A stretch of 64,000 bases of DNA, from contig NZ_CP077970.1 in assembly GCF_024758505.1 (NCBI RefSeq), positions 8,122,001 to 8,186,000 of the forward strand, given 5' to 3'. Shown here one piece after another: positions 9,144-17,287 of this stretch; the stretch's first letter is position 1, and each line of letters opens with the position of its first letter. Below the pieces are notes generated by a model. That model made no database searches. It had not been told where the DNA came from and saw only the letters and a list, made by a program, of their open reading frames with translations. The DNA comes from Bradyrhizobium arachidis. GTDB lineage: Bacteria; Pseudomonadota; Alphaproteobacteria; Rhizobiales; Xanthobacteraceae. The position numbers and the translations under genes were made by a program.

Positions 9144-10121
9144 CTACTCAACCACGGTATCGGCGATCGCGAGCAGCGACGGCGAGATCGTCAACCCCAG
9201 CGCCCGCGCGGTCTTCAGATTGACCGCCAGCTCGAATTTCGTGGGGTTCTGCACCGGCAGGTCGGCCGGCTTCGCTCCCTTCAGGATGCGATCGATATAG
9301 GACGCGGCCTGCCGCATCTGCTCGGCGCTATCAGTGCTGTAGGACATCAGCCCGCCCTCCTCGACGAAGCTACGGCTCCAGTACACGGCCGGGATGCGAG
9401 CCTCATCGACCGCCGCCAGCAGGCGCGCGCGGTTGGCGAGCGTGAAGAAATCCGGCAGCACGAGCAGGGCTGAATCCGTCCGCCCGGCCAGTGCCGCGAT
9501 CGATGCCGCGTCGGTGACAGTGACGGCCTCGACCGCCACGCCGAGCGCGCGTCCCGCATCTTCGATCGTATGCAGCATGAGGCCGGCGAACGGCGCGGTC
9601 GCGGGATTGTAGACCACGCGCACACGGCTGACCTTTGGGGTGACCTGGGTCAGCATCTCCAGCCATTTGCCGGCCATCGGACCGTCGAAGTCCGTGAAGC
9701 CGGTGACGCTGCCGCCGGGACGGGCGAGACTTTCGACAAAGCCCTGGCCGACGGGATCGGTGACGACGGCAAAGACCATCGGCGTCGTCCCGGCCCGCTT
9801 GCGCAACTCTTCCACCGAGGGCGTGCCGATCGCGAGCAGGATGTCCGGATTGAGCCCGGCCAGCTCGCCGGCAAAGCGCCCGATCAGGGCGCGGTCGCCG
9901 CGGCCGCTGCGCCAGTCGATCTGGAGATTGTCCTGCTCCTTCCAGCCGCGCGCGGCGAGTGCTTCGAGGAGGACGGCGGTGCGGGTCTGGCCGATCGCAT
10001 CATCCGCCGCCGTCACGGTCAGGACACCGAGGCGGCGTGGACCGGCCTGCGACTGCGCCCGTGCCGGAAACGGGAGCGCCAGGGCCGTACCGAGAAGCGC
10101 CAGGACATCGCGCCGTTTCAT
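9144..10121 (-). CDS. Orphan ABC transporter substrate-binding protein (PF04392-like)
   Basis: A 325-residue periplasmic protein starting with a twin-arginine signal (MKRRDVLALLGTALALPFPA, cleavage near ARAQ). The mature part has the two-lobed fold of the PF04392 group (RRLGVLTVTAADD, LAIGTPSVEELRKRAGTTPM, FAVVTDPVGQGFVESLARPG, and the C-terminal LAVNLKTARALGLTISPSLL). No permease or ATPase gene is adjacent, which is usual for this expanded family in Bradyrhizobium. The ligand is unknown. The frame continues upstream into hemH, but the Tat signal fixes the start. It lies on the same strand just after hemH. Confidence 0.87.
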   Translation of the reverse strand: MKRRDVLALLGTALALPFPARAQSQAGPRRLGVLTVTAADDAIGQTRTAVLLEALAARGWKEQDNLQIDWRSGRGDRALIGRFAGELAGLNPDILLAIGTPSVEELRKRAGTTPMVFAVVTDPVGQGFVESLARPGGSVTGFTDFDGPMAGKWLEMLTQVTPKVSRVRVVYNPATAPFAGLMLHTIEDAGRALGVAVEAVTVTDAASIAALAGRTDSALLVLPDFFTLANRARLLAAVDEARIPAVYWSRSFVEEGGLMSYSTDSAEQMRQAASYIDRILKGAKPADLPVQNPTKFELAVNLKTARALGLTISPSLLAIADTVVE

Positions 10122-10132
10122 GAGAATTCCCG

Positions 10133-10177
10133 TCAGATCCAGCCTCTTCAGATCCAGCCTTTTCAAATCCAGCCCTG
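10133..10177. repeat. Three tandem 15-base units copied from the 3' end of hemH
   Basis: Three consecutive units read TCAGATCCAGCCTCT, TCAGATCCAGCCTTT and TCAAATCCAGCCCTG. The third contains the last four codons and the stop of hemH on the minus strand (GGCTGGATTTGA); the other two repeat GGCTGGATCTGA downstream. The hemH end was therefore tandemly duplicated twice, adding two in-phase stop codons after the real one. Confidence 0.8.
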
Positions 10178-11197
10178 CAGCTCGCGCAGCACCAGCGTGC
10201 GGATGACGTCCATGCCGGCATCGCTGTCGTTGAGGCAGGGAATCGCGGCAAACTGCTCGCCGCCATTGTGCTTGAAGATCTCGGCGTTCTCCTGCGCGAT
10301 CTCCTCCAGCGTCTCCAGGCAGTCGGCGGCAAAACCCGGCGTGACCACGGCGATGCGGCGCACGCCTTCGCGCGCGAGACGCTCCATGGTCTTGTCCGTA
10401 TAGGGCTGCAGCCACTCGTCATTGCCGAACCGCGACTGGAAGGTCAGCAGCAGCTTTGTCTCGTCCATCCCCAGGCGGCGCCGCAGCGCGTTGGTGGTGG
10501 CGATGCAGTGGTCCTGATAGGGGTCGCCCTTGTCGACATAGCTCTGGGGCATTCCGTGGAACGAGGCGACGATCAGCTCGGGCTTGAAGGTGAGCGTCGC
10601 GAGATGGCCGTCGATCGAGGCTGCGAGCGCCTCGATATAGGCTTCGTCGTCGTAATAGGGCGGCGTCACCCGCAACGTCGGCTGCGCGCGCAGGCGCGAC
10701 AGCACGCGAAACACCTCGTCGCACACCGTCGCCGAAGTCGAGGCCGAATATTGCGGATAGAGCGGCACCGCCAGGATACGGTCGCAGCCTTGCGCGATCA
10801 GCGCCTCGACGCCCGCGCGGATCGACGGATTGCCGTAGCGCATCGCCCAGTCCACCACGACATGCGTCCGGTCGGCGAGCGCGTCCGCGAGCTTCTCGGC
10901 CTGCGAGCGCGTGATGGTCTTGAGCGGCGACTCGTTCTTCTCGTTGTTCCAGATTTTTCGGTAGTCGAGCGCCTTGGTGCGCGGGCGGCGGCGCAGGATG
11001 ATGCCGTTGAGAATGAGCTTCCAGACCAGCCCCTGGTCCTCGATCACGCGAGCGTCGGACAGGAATTCCTTGAGGTAGACGCGGACGCCCGGGGCATCGG
11101 CAGTGTCGGGCGTGCCCAGATTGACCAGCAGCACGCCGACGCGCTGCGCGCCTGATGCGGCTGGCTTCGACGTGCCGGTGGGGAGGACGGAGGTCAT
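10163..11197 (-). CDS. hemH: Ferrochelatase
   Basis: A 344-residue enzyme that inserts Fe(II) into protoporphyrin IX, the last step of haem synthesis, at the inner membrane. Visible family features are the N-terminal VGVLLVNLGTPD, RVIEDQGLVW, the metal-site region VASFHGMPQSYVDKGDPY (catalytic His near residue 207), LTFQSRFGNDEWLQPYT and the C-terminal VVTPGFAADCLETLEEI. The length is complete. The first residues (TSVLPTGTSKPAASG) are a disordered extension, so a start a few codons later is possible. No Irr or Fur box was recognised upstream. Confidence 0.96.
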   Translation of the reverse strand: MTSVLPTGTSKPAASGAQRVGVLLVNLGTPDTADAPGVRVYLKEFLSDARVIEDQGLVWKLILNGIILRRRPRTKALDYRKIWNNEKNESPLKTITRSQAEKLADALADRTHVVVDWAMRYGNPSIRAGVEALIAQGCDRILAVPLYPQYSASTSATVCDEVFRVLSRLRAQPTLRVTPPYYDDEAYIEALAASIDGHLATLTFKPELIVASFHGMPQSYVDKGDPYQDHCIATTNALRRRLGMDETKLLLTFQSRFGNDEWLQPYTDKTMERLAREGVRRIAVVTPGFAADCLETLEEIAQENAEIFKHNGGEQFAAIPCLNDSDAGMDVIRTLVLRELQGWI

Positions 11198-11281
11198 GAC
11201 TGCCGTGGGTTCGCGCGTTGCACCGAACTTGTCAAGGCAAGGCGGTTTTCGCTAATTTTAGGCCGAACGGGGCGGGTAAAG

Positions 11282-11680
11282 ATGACCCTTGCGGAATTGT
11301 GCGTCTTCGGAGCATTGCTGCTCTATCTCTCGACGATCGTCGCGATCAAATGGATCAGGATCGGACGCTTCGACAATGCGCGGCCGCGCGATGGCGCATT
11401 CTACGAGGATGCCATCGCCCAACGTGCACTGGGCGCGCACCAGAACGGCATCGAGACCTTCCCGTTCTTCGCCTTCGCGGTGCTGCTCGCCGAATACCGG
11501 GATTCGCCGCAACGCCTGATCGACGAGCTCGCGGCCCTGTTCCTGCTCGTGCGGATCGCCTACGTCTTCACCTATGTCGGCAACCGCCCGACGCTGCGCT
11601 CCATCCTCTGGAGCATCGGCTTTTTCATCAACGTCGCGATCTTCTTCATGCCGGTGCTGAAGCGCTTTTTGCCGGTATGA
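11282..11680 (+). CDS. MAPEG family membrane protein
   Basis: A 132-residue protein with four hydrophobic helices (LAELCVFGALLLYLSTIVAI, FPFFAFAVLLAEY, LAALFLLVRIAYVFTYV, LWSIGFFINVAIFFMPV). The MAPEG signature is visible as ALGAHQNGIETFPFFAFAVL and LVRIAYVFTYVGNRPTLRS. Eukaryotic members are glutathione and eicosanoid enzymes; bacterial roles are mostly unknown. It is divergent from hemH. A second MAPEG protein occurs at 61147-61533. A purine-rich GGCGGGTAAAG precedes the ATG. Confidence 0.85.
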   Translation: MTLAELCVFGALLLYLSTIVAIKWIRIGRFDNARPRDGAFYEDAIAQRALGAHQNGIETFPFFAFAVLLAEYRDSPQRLIDELAALFLLVRIAYVFTYVGNRPTLRSILWSIGFFINVAIFFMPVLKRFLPV

Positions 11681-11694
11681 ACACTCACTTGCTG

Positions 11695-11854
11695 ACCCTC
11701 CCCTGGAGGGGGAGGGTCGGCTCACATTGAGCGCAGCGAGAATGTGAGACGGGGTGGGGTGACGGTCCCTCCGCGTCGAACACTGCCCGAGTGGAGAGAT
11801 CACCCCACCCCGCTCGCGCTGCGCGCGATCGACCCTCCCCCTCCAGGGGAGGGT
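11695..11854. repeat. Nested inverted repeat, copy 2
   Basis: This copy has the same 25-base outer arms (ACCCTCCCCTGG to CCAGGGGAGGGT) and the same inner GGGGTGGGGTGA and TCACCCCACCCC pair as the element at 7255-7394, but a longer centre-left part (hairpin CTCACATTGAGC to GAATGTGAG). Its right end touches the stop codon of the thioesterase gene. It separates convergent genes, as copy 1 does. Confidence 0.85.
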
Positions 11855-12291
11855 CACGCCGACAGATGCCGCTCTCGCGTCGCGATCAGGCCGCGCATCG
11901 AGGCCGGGATCGCGACCGGACGATGGCTCTGCTGGTCCGTGTAGACCCACACGATCTCGCCGGTGATGAGGGCCTCGTTGCCGCCCTTGAGGAAGATCGC
12001 CATCTCGAAGGTGAGGCTCGAATTGCCGATCCGCGCCACCCGCGCGCCGACGTCGATCTCCTGGTCAAACCGCGCCGGCGCCTTGTACTCGATCAGCGAT
12101 TTCACGACGTGGAAGTCGATGCCGCTCTGCTTGGCATCGGCATACTGGTCGAAGCCGAGCGCGCGAAAATACTCGGTGATGGTGGTGTCGAAGTAAGTCA
12201 GATAATGCGCATTGAAGACGACGCCCTGGCCGTCGATCTCGGAATAGCGCACCCGGAACGGGTGAAAGAACCAGAAGTTTTCGCGCGACAT
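11854..12291 (-). CDS. Acyl-CoA thioesterase, 4-hydroxybenzoyl-CoA/YbgC-like hotdog
   Basis: A 145-residue single hotdog-fold protein. The catalytic region RYSEIDGQGVVFNAHYLTYF (about residues 13-32) carries the Asp that defines the 4HBT/YbgC group, and the later strands include ARVARIGNSSLTFEMAIFLK and IVWVYTDQQSH. Such enzymes hydrolyse acyl-CoA thioesters in the cytoplasm; the acyl group cannot be told. The length is normal. The gene stands alone, convergent with the MAPEG gene, with its stop codon touching a repeat. Confidence 0.86.
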   Translation of the reverse strand: MSRENFWFFHPFRVRYSEIDGQGVVFNAHYLTYFDTTITEYFRALGFDQYADAKQSGIDFHVVKSLIEYKAPARFDQEIDVGARVARIGNSSLTFEMAIFLKGGNEALITGEIVWVYTDQQSHRPVAIPASMRGLIATRERHLSA

Positions 12292-12377
12292 CGATTTCCT
12301 CGGCCCAGCGTTCTTGTTTGTTCTATCGCCTGAATAGCCGACGGGACGCCGTCCTCAAAGCCCGGGCAGCGCGGCGG

Positions 12378-13463
12378 TTAGAAGCACGTCGTCCGCTCGA
12401 CGGCGAGATAGCCGAACAGGAGGCCCGCGCCGAACAGCAGCACGAGTCCGGCGGCCCCAAACTCGATGCCGCGCATGAAAAGCACGCCGCTGCCGTCGCG
12501 GGCCGAGCTCAGGCGCCGCGCGATATCCTTGGCGGAGACCGCCACCACCGCGATGGTCGCAACCGTGATCGCGGTGCCCAGTCCCATCAAAAAGGTCGCG
12601 GCGATGCCGGCCCAGAACAGGCCCTGGGCGAGCGAGAACACCAGGACCAGGATTGCGCCCGAGCAAGGGCGGATGCCCACGGTGAGGATCGCGGCTAGCC
12701 CCCGCCGCCAGCCGCCGGGTCCGGCGAGCTCGCTCGGCGTCGGCCCATGCGAATGGCCGCAATGCTCGTCATGGACGTGGTCGTGGGAATGGGCGTGATC
12801 GCGGTGATGGTGGCCGTGATCATGATCGTGGTGGTGATGGTGATGCCCGTGGTCGTGATGCGCCGCGCCGGCGAGGGCCGGCACAGGCTGGCTCGCCTGA
12901 AGGGCGCGCATGAAGGCGCCGCCCTTGACCCAGACCAGGCGGGCGCCGAACGCCGCGATCAGGGCGTAGCTTGCGATCTCGATCACCTTCTCGGCGTTGC
13001 ACATGGTTTTGGCGGTGGCGTTCAGCGCCCAGGCCGAGATACCGACGACGGCGACCGCCACCAGCGACTGCATCAGGGCCGACGCAAACGACAGCGCGAT
13101 GCCGCGCCGCGCGGTCTCCTGATTGGCGACGAGATAGGACGAGATCACAGCCTTGCCGTGGCCGGGACCTGCGGCATGGAAGATCCCGTAGGCAAAGGAG
13201 ATCGCGAGCAGCGTCCACACCGCCGAGCCGTCGGACTTGGCGGCGCGGATGGTGGTGGAGATCTCGCGGTAGAATTCCGACTGCTTTGCCAAGAGCCAGC
13301 CGACGATACCTCCGACCTCAGGGTCGGCAGCCGGCGCCGGACGCGGCGCGCCAAAGGGGTTTTGCGCCAGGAGATCGTGAAGCGCGGCGTCGGCAACAAG
13401 CACTGCGGCGATGAGCGCCGCAGCGGTGACGAGCCCGCGCGCGAGGGGCGATGTCGGGTTCAC
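12378..13463 (-). CDS. Nickel/cobalt transporter, NicO (RcnA-like) family
   Basis: A 361-residue inner-membrane protein. Membrane segments include VTAAALIAAVLVADAAL, VWTLLAISFAYGIFHAAG, ASALMQSLVAVAVVGISAWA, ILTVGIRPCSGAILVLVF and GAAGLVLLFGAGLLFGYL. The NicO motifs HAAGPGHGKAVISSYLVAN and GIRPCSGAIL are intact. The central loop (about residues 190-235) is extremely His/Asp-rich and should bind metal. I chose GTG at 13463 because its GTGA overlaps the TGA of the DUF1007 gene, showing translational coupling. Whether it imports or exports Ni/Co (or Zn) is not decidable from sequence. Confidence 0.9.
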   Translation of the reverse strand: MNPTSPLARGLVTAAALIAAVLVADAALHDLLAQNPFGAPRPAPAADPEVGGIVGWLLAKQSEFYREISTTIRAAKSDGSAVWTLLAISFAYGIFHAAGPGHGKAVISSYLVANQETARRGIALSFASALMQSLVAVAVVGISAWALNATAKTMCNAEKVIEIASYALIAAFGARLVWVKGGAFMRALQASQPVPALAGAAHHDHGHHHHHHDHDHGHHHRDHAHSHDHVHDEHCGHSHGPTPSELAGPGGWRRGLAAILTVGIRPCSGAILVLVFSLAQGLFWAGIAATFLMGLGTAITVATIAVVAVSAKDIARRLSSARDGSGVLFMRGIEFGAAGLVLLFGAGLLFGYLAVERTTCF

Positions 13464-14104
13464 GGACAGTCCACGGTGATCTTGTTGGCGAACATAAGGC
13501 CGAAATTGGCGTTCTCGCCGTTCATGAAGGTCTGCTCGTTGAGCTTTTGCGCGCTCGCGGTGCCGTCGTTCGGACGCTCCAGCTTCATCTGGCAGCCGGC
13601 GGGGGCACCGACCAGCTTGACCGGCTCCTTGTCCGTCATCTTGAAGTCGATGAAGAAGGAGCGGTCGAACACTTCCAGCATCAGTTGCTTTGATTTGACC
13701 GGGTTCTTCAGCGGCAGCGTGAAGTGCAGGGTCAGCACGGTGTCCTTGTAGTCGAGGAAGTAGTCGATCGGCTCGTTGAAGCGCTCCTTCTTCCCGTCGG
13801 CCTTGGCGAAGGTGAAGTAGGCGTATTCCTTGAGCGACTCGACGTTGGTCTGGGCGAGCGGCGCCAGTTCCTCGCGGCTGTAGGTGCCCTTGGTCTTGCC
13901 CTCGAGCCCCTGCACCGCATAGGCCGAGAACATGTCGTCGAACGTCCAGGCGTGGCGCACGCCGGTGACCGAGCCATCCGGCGCATACAGCACCTCGCTG
14001 GTGGCCGTGATCCAGACATGCGGATGTGCCTGGGCCGCCCCCGCCGCCGCGAGCGAGAGAGCTGCGGCGAGCAGCAATCCGGAGAGGGCGCGTATCCAGT
14101 CCAT
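13460..14104 (-). CDS. DUF1007 family periplasmic protein
   Basis: A 214-residue exported protein: signal peptide of about 26 residues (LSGLLLAAALSLAAAGAAQA) followed by HPHVWITATSEVLYAPDG, the typical DUF1007 start, whose HPH right after cleavage could bind metal. DUF1007 genes usually accompany NicO transporters and are thought to be periplasmic partners. Its stop overlaps the NicO start by 4 bases, and its ATG overlaps the stop of the M3 peptidase gene (TGATG), so the three genes form one translationally coupled unit. Confidence 0.88.
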   Translation of the reverse strand: MDWIRALSGLLLAAALSLAAAGAAQAHPHVWITATSEVLYAPDGSVTGVRHAWTFDDMFSAYAVQGLEGKTKGTYSREELAPLAQTNVESLKEYAYFTFAKADGKKERFNEPIDYFLDYKDTVLTLHFTLPLKNPVKSKQLMLEVFDRSFFIDFKMTDKEPVKLVGAPAGCQMKLERPNDGTASAQKLNEQTFMNGENANFGLMFANKITVDCP

Positions 14105-16194
14105 CAGGCAGCCTTTGCGTTGTCCAACAGACCCCGGCGGCGCAACAGCGCGTCGGGCTCCGGCGGCCGGCCGCGGAAGGCCTCGTAGGCGGCCTCCGGA
14201 TCGACCGATCCGCCCGTCGAGTAGATGTCGTCATGCAGGCGCTTGGCGACCGCGGGATCGAAGATGTTGCCGGCTTCCTCGAATGCGCCGAAGGCGTCGG
14301 CGTCCATCACCTCCGACCACATGTAGCTGTAGTAGCCGGACGCGTAGTGGTCACCGGAGAAGATGTGGCCGAATTGCGTAGGCCGGTGGCGCAGCGCGAT
14401 CTCCTCGGGCATGCCAATCTTCTCGAGCTCCTTCTTCTCGAAGGCCCGCACATCCTCGGCGGCGGCCGCCGGCTGGGTGTGGAACTCGAGATCGACCAGC
14501 GCCGAGGAGACGAACTCGACGGTGGCAAAGCCCTGGTTGAACTTTCGCGCCGCGAGGAAGCGCTGGAGCAGGTCGTCGGGCAACGGCTCTCCGGTCTGGT
14601 AGTGGCGGGCGAACTGCTGGAGCACCTCGGGCCGCTCCTGCCAGTGCTCGTAGAGCTGCGAGGGCAGCTCGACGAAGTCGGTGAACACGGAGGTGCCGGA
14701 CAGCGACGGGTAGGTCACATTGGAGAGCATGCCGTGCAGGCCGTGGCCGAACTCGTGGAACAGGGTGCGGGCATCGTCGGGCGACAGCAGCGAGGGTTCC
14801 CCGCCGGATCCTTTCGCGAAGTTGCAGACGTTGATGATGAGCGGCGCGACATCGCCGTCGAGCTTCTGCTGGTCGCGCAGCGAGGTCATCCAGGCGCCTG
14901 AGCGCTTTGACGGCCGGGCAAAGTAGTCGCCGTAGAACAGCGCCTTGTGGTTTCCGGCGCGATCCCGGACCTCCCAGACCCGCACGTCCGGGTGCCAGGC
15001 CGGCACGTCCTTGCGCTCGGTGAAGGTGATGCCGAACAGCCGCGTGGCGCAGTCGAAGGCGGCGGCGATCATGTGGTCGAGCGTCAAATACGGCTTGATC
15101 GCGGCGTCGTCGAAATTGGCGCGCTGAAGGCGGAGCTTTTCGGCGTAGTAGCGCCAGTCCCAGGGCGCGAGGCGGAAATTGCCGCCCTCCTGCGCGATCA
15201 GGGCCTGCATCTCGTCGCGGTCGGCGAGCGCCCGCGCCCGCGCCGGCTTCCAGACCCGCTCCAGGAGGCCACGTACGGCGTCGGGCGTCTTGGCCATGGA
15301 GTCCTCCAGCCGGTAGGCGGCGAAGGTCGGGTAGCCCAGTAGGTTGGCGCTCTCCTCCCGCAGCTTCAGGATCTCGACGATGGTGGCATTGTTGTCGTTC
15401 GGGTTGCCGTTGTCGCCCCGCGCCGTGAAGGCCTTGTAGACCTTCTCGCGCAGGTCACGCCGGGCCGAGCTCTTCAGGAAGGGCTCGGTCGAGGAGCGCG
15501 AGAGCGTGACGATGGCCTTGCCGGCCATGCCGCGCTCTTCCGCCGCAGCCTTGGCGGCGGCGACGAAACTCTCGGGCAGGCCCTCGCGGTCGTCCCCGCC
15601 GAGCTCCATGAACCACTCCTGCTCGTCGCCGAGCAGATGGTGGCTGAACGTGGTGCCGAGCTGGGCGAGCCGCTCGTTGATCTCGGCCATCCGCTTCTTG
15701 GCCTCCTCGGTGAGGCCGGCACCGGCGCGGTGGAAGCGGGTGTAGGTGCGCTCCAGGAGGCGGAGCTGCTCCGGCGTCAGGCCGAGCGCGGTGCGATTCT
15801 CGTGGAGCTGGGCGATGCGACCGAACAGCACAGCGTTCATCATGATCGGATTCCAGTGCCGCGCCATCCGCAAGGACACCTCCTTGTCGATCTCCAGGAT
15901 CGCCGGATTGGAGTGCGCCGAGACGAGGTCGTAGAACACCGCCGCGACCTTGGTCAGCAGCTTGCCGGAGCGCTCCAGCGCCGTGACGGTGTTGGCGAAG
16001 TCGGGCGCCGCCGGGTCGTGGGTGATGGCCGCAATCTCCGCGGAGTGGTCCGCGAAGGCTTGCTCGAATGCGGGGAGGAAGTGCTCCGGGCTGATCTCGT
16101 CGAATGGCGGGGTCGCAAAGGGCGTTACCCAGGCCTTCAGGAGCGGGTTGGTCTCGGCCTGCGCGGGGCCGGTATTCTGGCGGGTTTCTGACAT
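14104..16194 (-). CDS. M3 family metallopeptidase (oligopeptidase A/Dcp type)
   Basis: A 696-residue cytoplasmic zinc oligopeptidase that degrades short peptides. The zinc motif is FHEFGHGLHGM at about residue 480, with the helper Glu 25-30 residues later. Other family blocks are IPGREM-free but include GYYSYMWSEVMDADAFGAF and GGSVDPEAAYEAFRGRPPEPDALL near the end. There is no signal peptide. The length fits OpdA/Dcp. It heads a coupled unit with the DUF1007 and NicO genes, an arrangement whose reason is unclear. Confidence 0.92.
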   Translation of the reverse strand: MSETRQNTGPAQAETNPLLKAWVTPFATPPFDEISPEHFLPAFEQAFADHSAEIAAITHDPAAPDFANTVTALERSGKLLTKVAAVFYDLVSAHSNPAILEIDKEVSLRMARHWNPIMMNAVLFGRIAQLHENRTALGLTPEQLRLLERTYTRFHRAGAGLTEEAKKRMAEINERLAQLGTTFSHHLLGDEQEWFMELGGDDREGLPESFVAAAKAAAEERGMAGKAIVTLSRSSTEPFLKSSARRDLREKVYKAFTARGDNGNPNDNNATIVEILKLREESANLLGYPTFAAYRLEDSMAKTPDAVRGLLERVWKPARARALADRDEMQALIAQEGGNFRLAPWDWRYYAEKLRLQRANFDDAAIKPYLTLDHMIAAAFDCATRLFGITFTERKDVPAWHPDVRVWEVRDRAGNHKALFYGDYFARPSKRSGAWMTSLRDQQKLDGDVAPLIINVCNFAKGSGGEPSLLSPDDARTLFHEFGHGLHGMLSNVTYPSLSGTSVFTDFVELPSQLYEHWQERPEVLQQFARHYQTGEPLPDDLLQRFLAARKFNQGFATVEFVSSALVDLEFHTQPAAAAEDVRAFEKKELEKIGMPEEIALRHRPTQFGHIFSGDHYASGYYSYMWSEVMDADAFGAFEEAGNIFDPAVAKRLHDDIYSTGGSVDPEAAYEAFRGRPPEPDALLRRRGLLDNAKAA

Positions 16195-16329
16195 CGCTTG
16201 TCCCGATTTTGTGGTTCGATTGTTGCGGCCAGCTATAGCATGCGATGGGGCTTTTTTGGGCCATTTGGCCTTGCTCTGGGCGGCCTTTTCGGAGAGATTG
16301 CGGCCCTCTTAGACGAGGGATTTTGCCCC

Positions 16330-16584
16330 ATGGACGCGCCTGCCTCTTCCTCCCGCCAGATCGTCTGGCCGAGCGTGATCACTGTCATCAGCGCCGCCAT
16401 CCTGATCGGCGCCGAAGTGTTCGGCGCGGCCTTCGCCGGCGGCTGGGCGCTCGCGATTCTGTTCGGGCTCGACAACACCGGCGCGCACATCCTCCAGGCG
16501 GTGCTGTTCGGACTCGGCGTCCTCGTCATGACGGCCTTCATCCGCGCCGCGCAGCGCGTCGAGCCCTTCACGCGCCGCGTCTAG
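16330..16584 (+). CDS. Small two-helix membrane protein, unknown function
   Basis: An 84-residue hydrophobic protein with two likely membrane helices (IVWPSVITVISAAILIGAEV plus FAGGWALAILFGL, and ILQAVLFGLGVLVMTAFI), ending in a short basic tail (RAAQRVEPFTRRV). The frame is open from 16198, but the ATG at 16330 gives a compact protein without the unlikely upstream part. I do not recognise a named family. It is divergent from the M3 peptidase gene. Confidence 0.65.
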   Translation: MDAPASSSRQIVWPSVITVISAAILIGAEVFGAAFAGGWALAILFGLDNTGAHILQAVLFGLGVLVMTAFIRAAQRVEPFTRRV

Positions 16585-16744
16585 CGAGGCGAGTCGTCGC
16601 GCTCGGTCGCTCGCAGCGACGCGCGCGACGCTGAAGCTTAACGACCATTCATCTTCGGTGTCGCTCGCGCCTCACTGCGCAAGCAGTCGTTAGGCAAATC
16701 TGTCGCTAACCTAAAAAAATTCTTGCGAAGGCGAGTCAAAACGC
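16585..16744. other. Gap between the small membrane gene and the leader RNA
   Basis: With the leader that follows, this is a 703-base region without a credible protein gene. The first 160 bases hold short GC-rich inverted pieces (GTCGTCGCGCTCG, GCAGCGACGCGCGCGAC) just after the small gene, which may serve as its terminator, and an A-rich CTAAAAAAATTCTTGCG stretch at 16710-16727 that may belong to the promoter of the leader RNA. Confidence 0.4.
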
Positions 16745-17110
16745 TTATGTGCGGACTTGCCCAATTTCGCACGTGCCTGTGGTCGTGTGTCAGTCGGTAG
16801 GTATCCGGACAAGAGGCCGGACAGCCGCCAAGGGGTGAAGAAGCCGAGGGGCTCTTCGGAAGTGCGGAAGTCGGAAGACTTGAAAGTCGAAGGACTGACA
16901 AGTCGGAAGACGAAGCAAACGCCGGAGCGTCCAGCATCTCTCTCAAAGAGATGCCTTGTCGAAGGTGACTTCGCTCTTTGCAACCGTGACTGGCAGCCGG
17001 AGGCGAACCGGCGCACCCCGCTCTCAACGGGGGACGCGACTTAAAGCAACGACGGATCGGGCTTTTTTGGTCTCTACCGGCATTCCAACGCCGGCGCGGG
17101 CTACTGAAAA
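16745..17110 (+). ncRNA. speF leader: Probable speF-type leader RNA upstream of ornithine decarboxylase
   Basis: A long structured leader precedes the decarboxylase gene by about 180 bases. Several exact hairpins are visible: GCATCTCT/AGAGATGC with loop CTCAA (16934-16954), GCCGG/CCGGC (16996-17012) and CCCCG/CGGGG with loop CTCTCAA (17016-17032), followed by GACTTAAAGCAACGACGG and a T-run at 17062-17067. The position, the host class and the 3' block match what is known of the alphaproteobacterial speF motif found upstream of COG0019 decarboxylases. The boundaries are approximate, and the assignment should be tested against the Rfam speF model. Confidence 0.7.
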
Positions 17111-17287
17111 GGCTTGTCCTTCATTGCCAGGTGTGCGGGCGGGAAATTCCCAACCAATCCACGGCAGCACAGTCTGGTTTGAGTCTTTTGGCTTCGTTGC
17201 GCCTCCATCGCGCAATCTGGCCGGGGCACTCTTATCCGACGTCATTTTTTGAACGGATCCCCGTCGCTGGGCCGTTTGGAGGGTGCT

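Noticed and set aside
9144..10415. A longer form of the first PF04392 protein
   Set aside because: The extension runs into hemH in another frame; the twin-arginine signal marks the true start at 10121.
12776..12860. GTGATG/ATGGTG repeats that look like a tandem or CRISPR-like array
   Set aside because: They are codon repeats of the His-rich loop in the NicO gene; similar runs at 30070-30170 and 33520-33620 are the His-rich parts of the CobW and zinc miniprotein genes.
12747..13751. A hydrophobic Met/Val-rich plus-strand frame
   Set aside because: The MVMDVVVGMGVIAVM stretch is the antisense of the His-rich NicO loop (CAT/CAC codons read as ATG/GTG), not a membrane protein.
12378..14234. A 618-residue reading frame that seems to fuse NicO to an upstream protein
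   Set aside because: The upstream part is the DUF1007 gene read in the wrong frame; the GTGA overlap at 13460-13463 fixes the NicO start.
16757..17044. A 95-residue frame inside the leader region of ornithine decarboxylase
   Set aside because: Composition follows the RNA hairpins, and there is no good ribosome site; a short leader peptide cannot be excluded, but this frame is not convincing.
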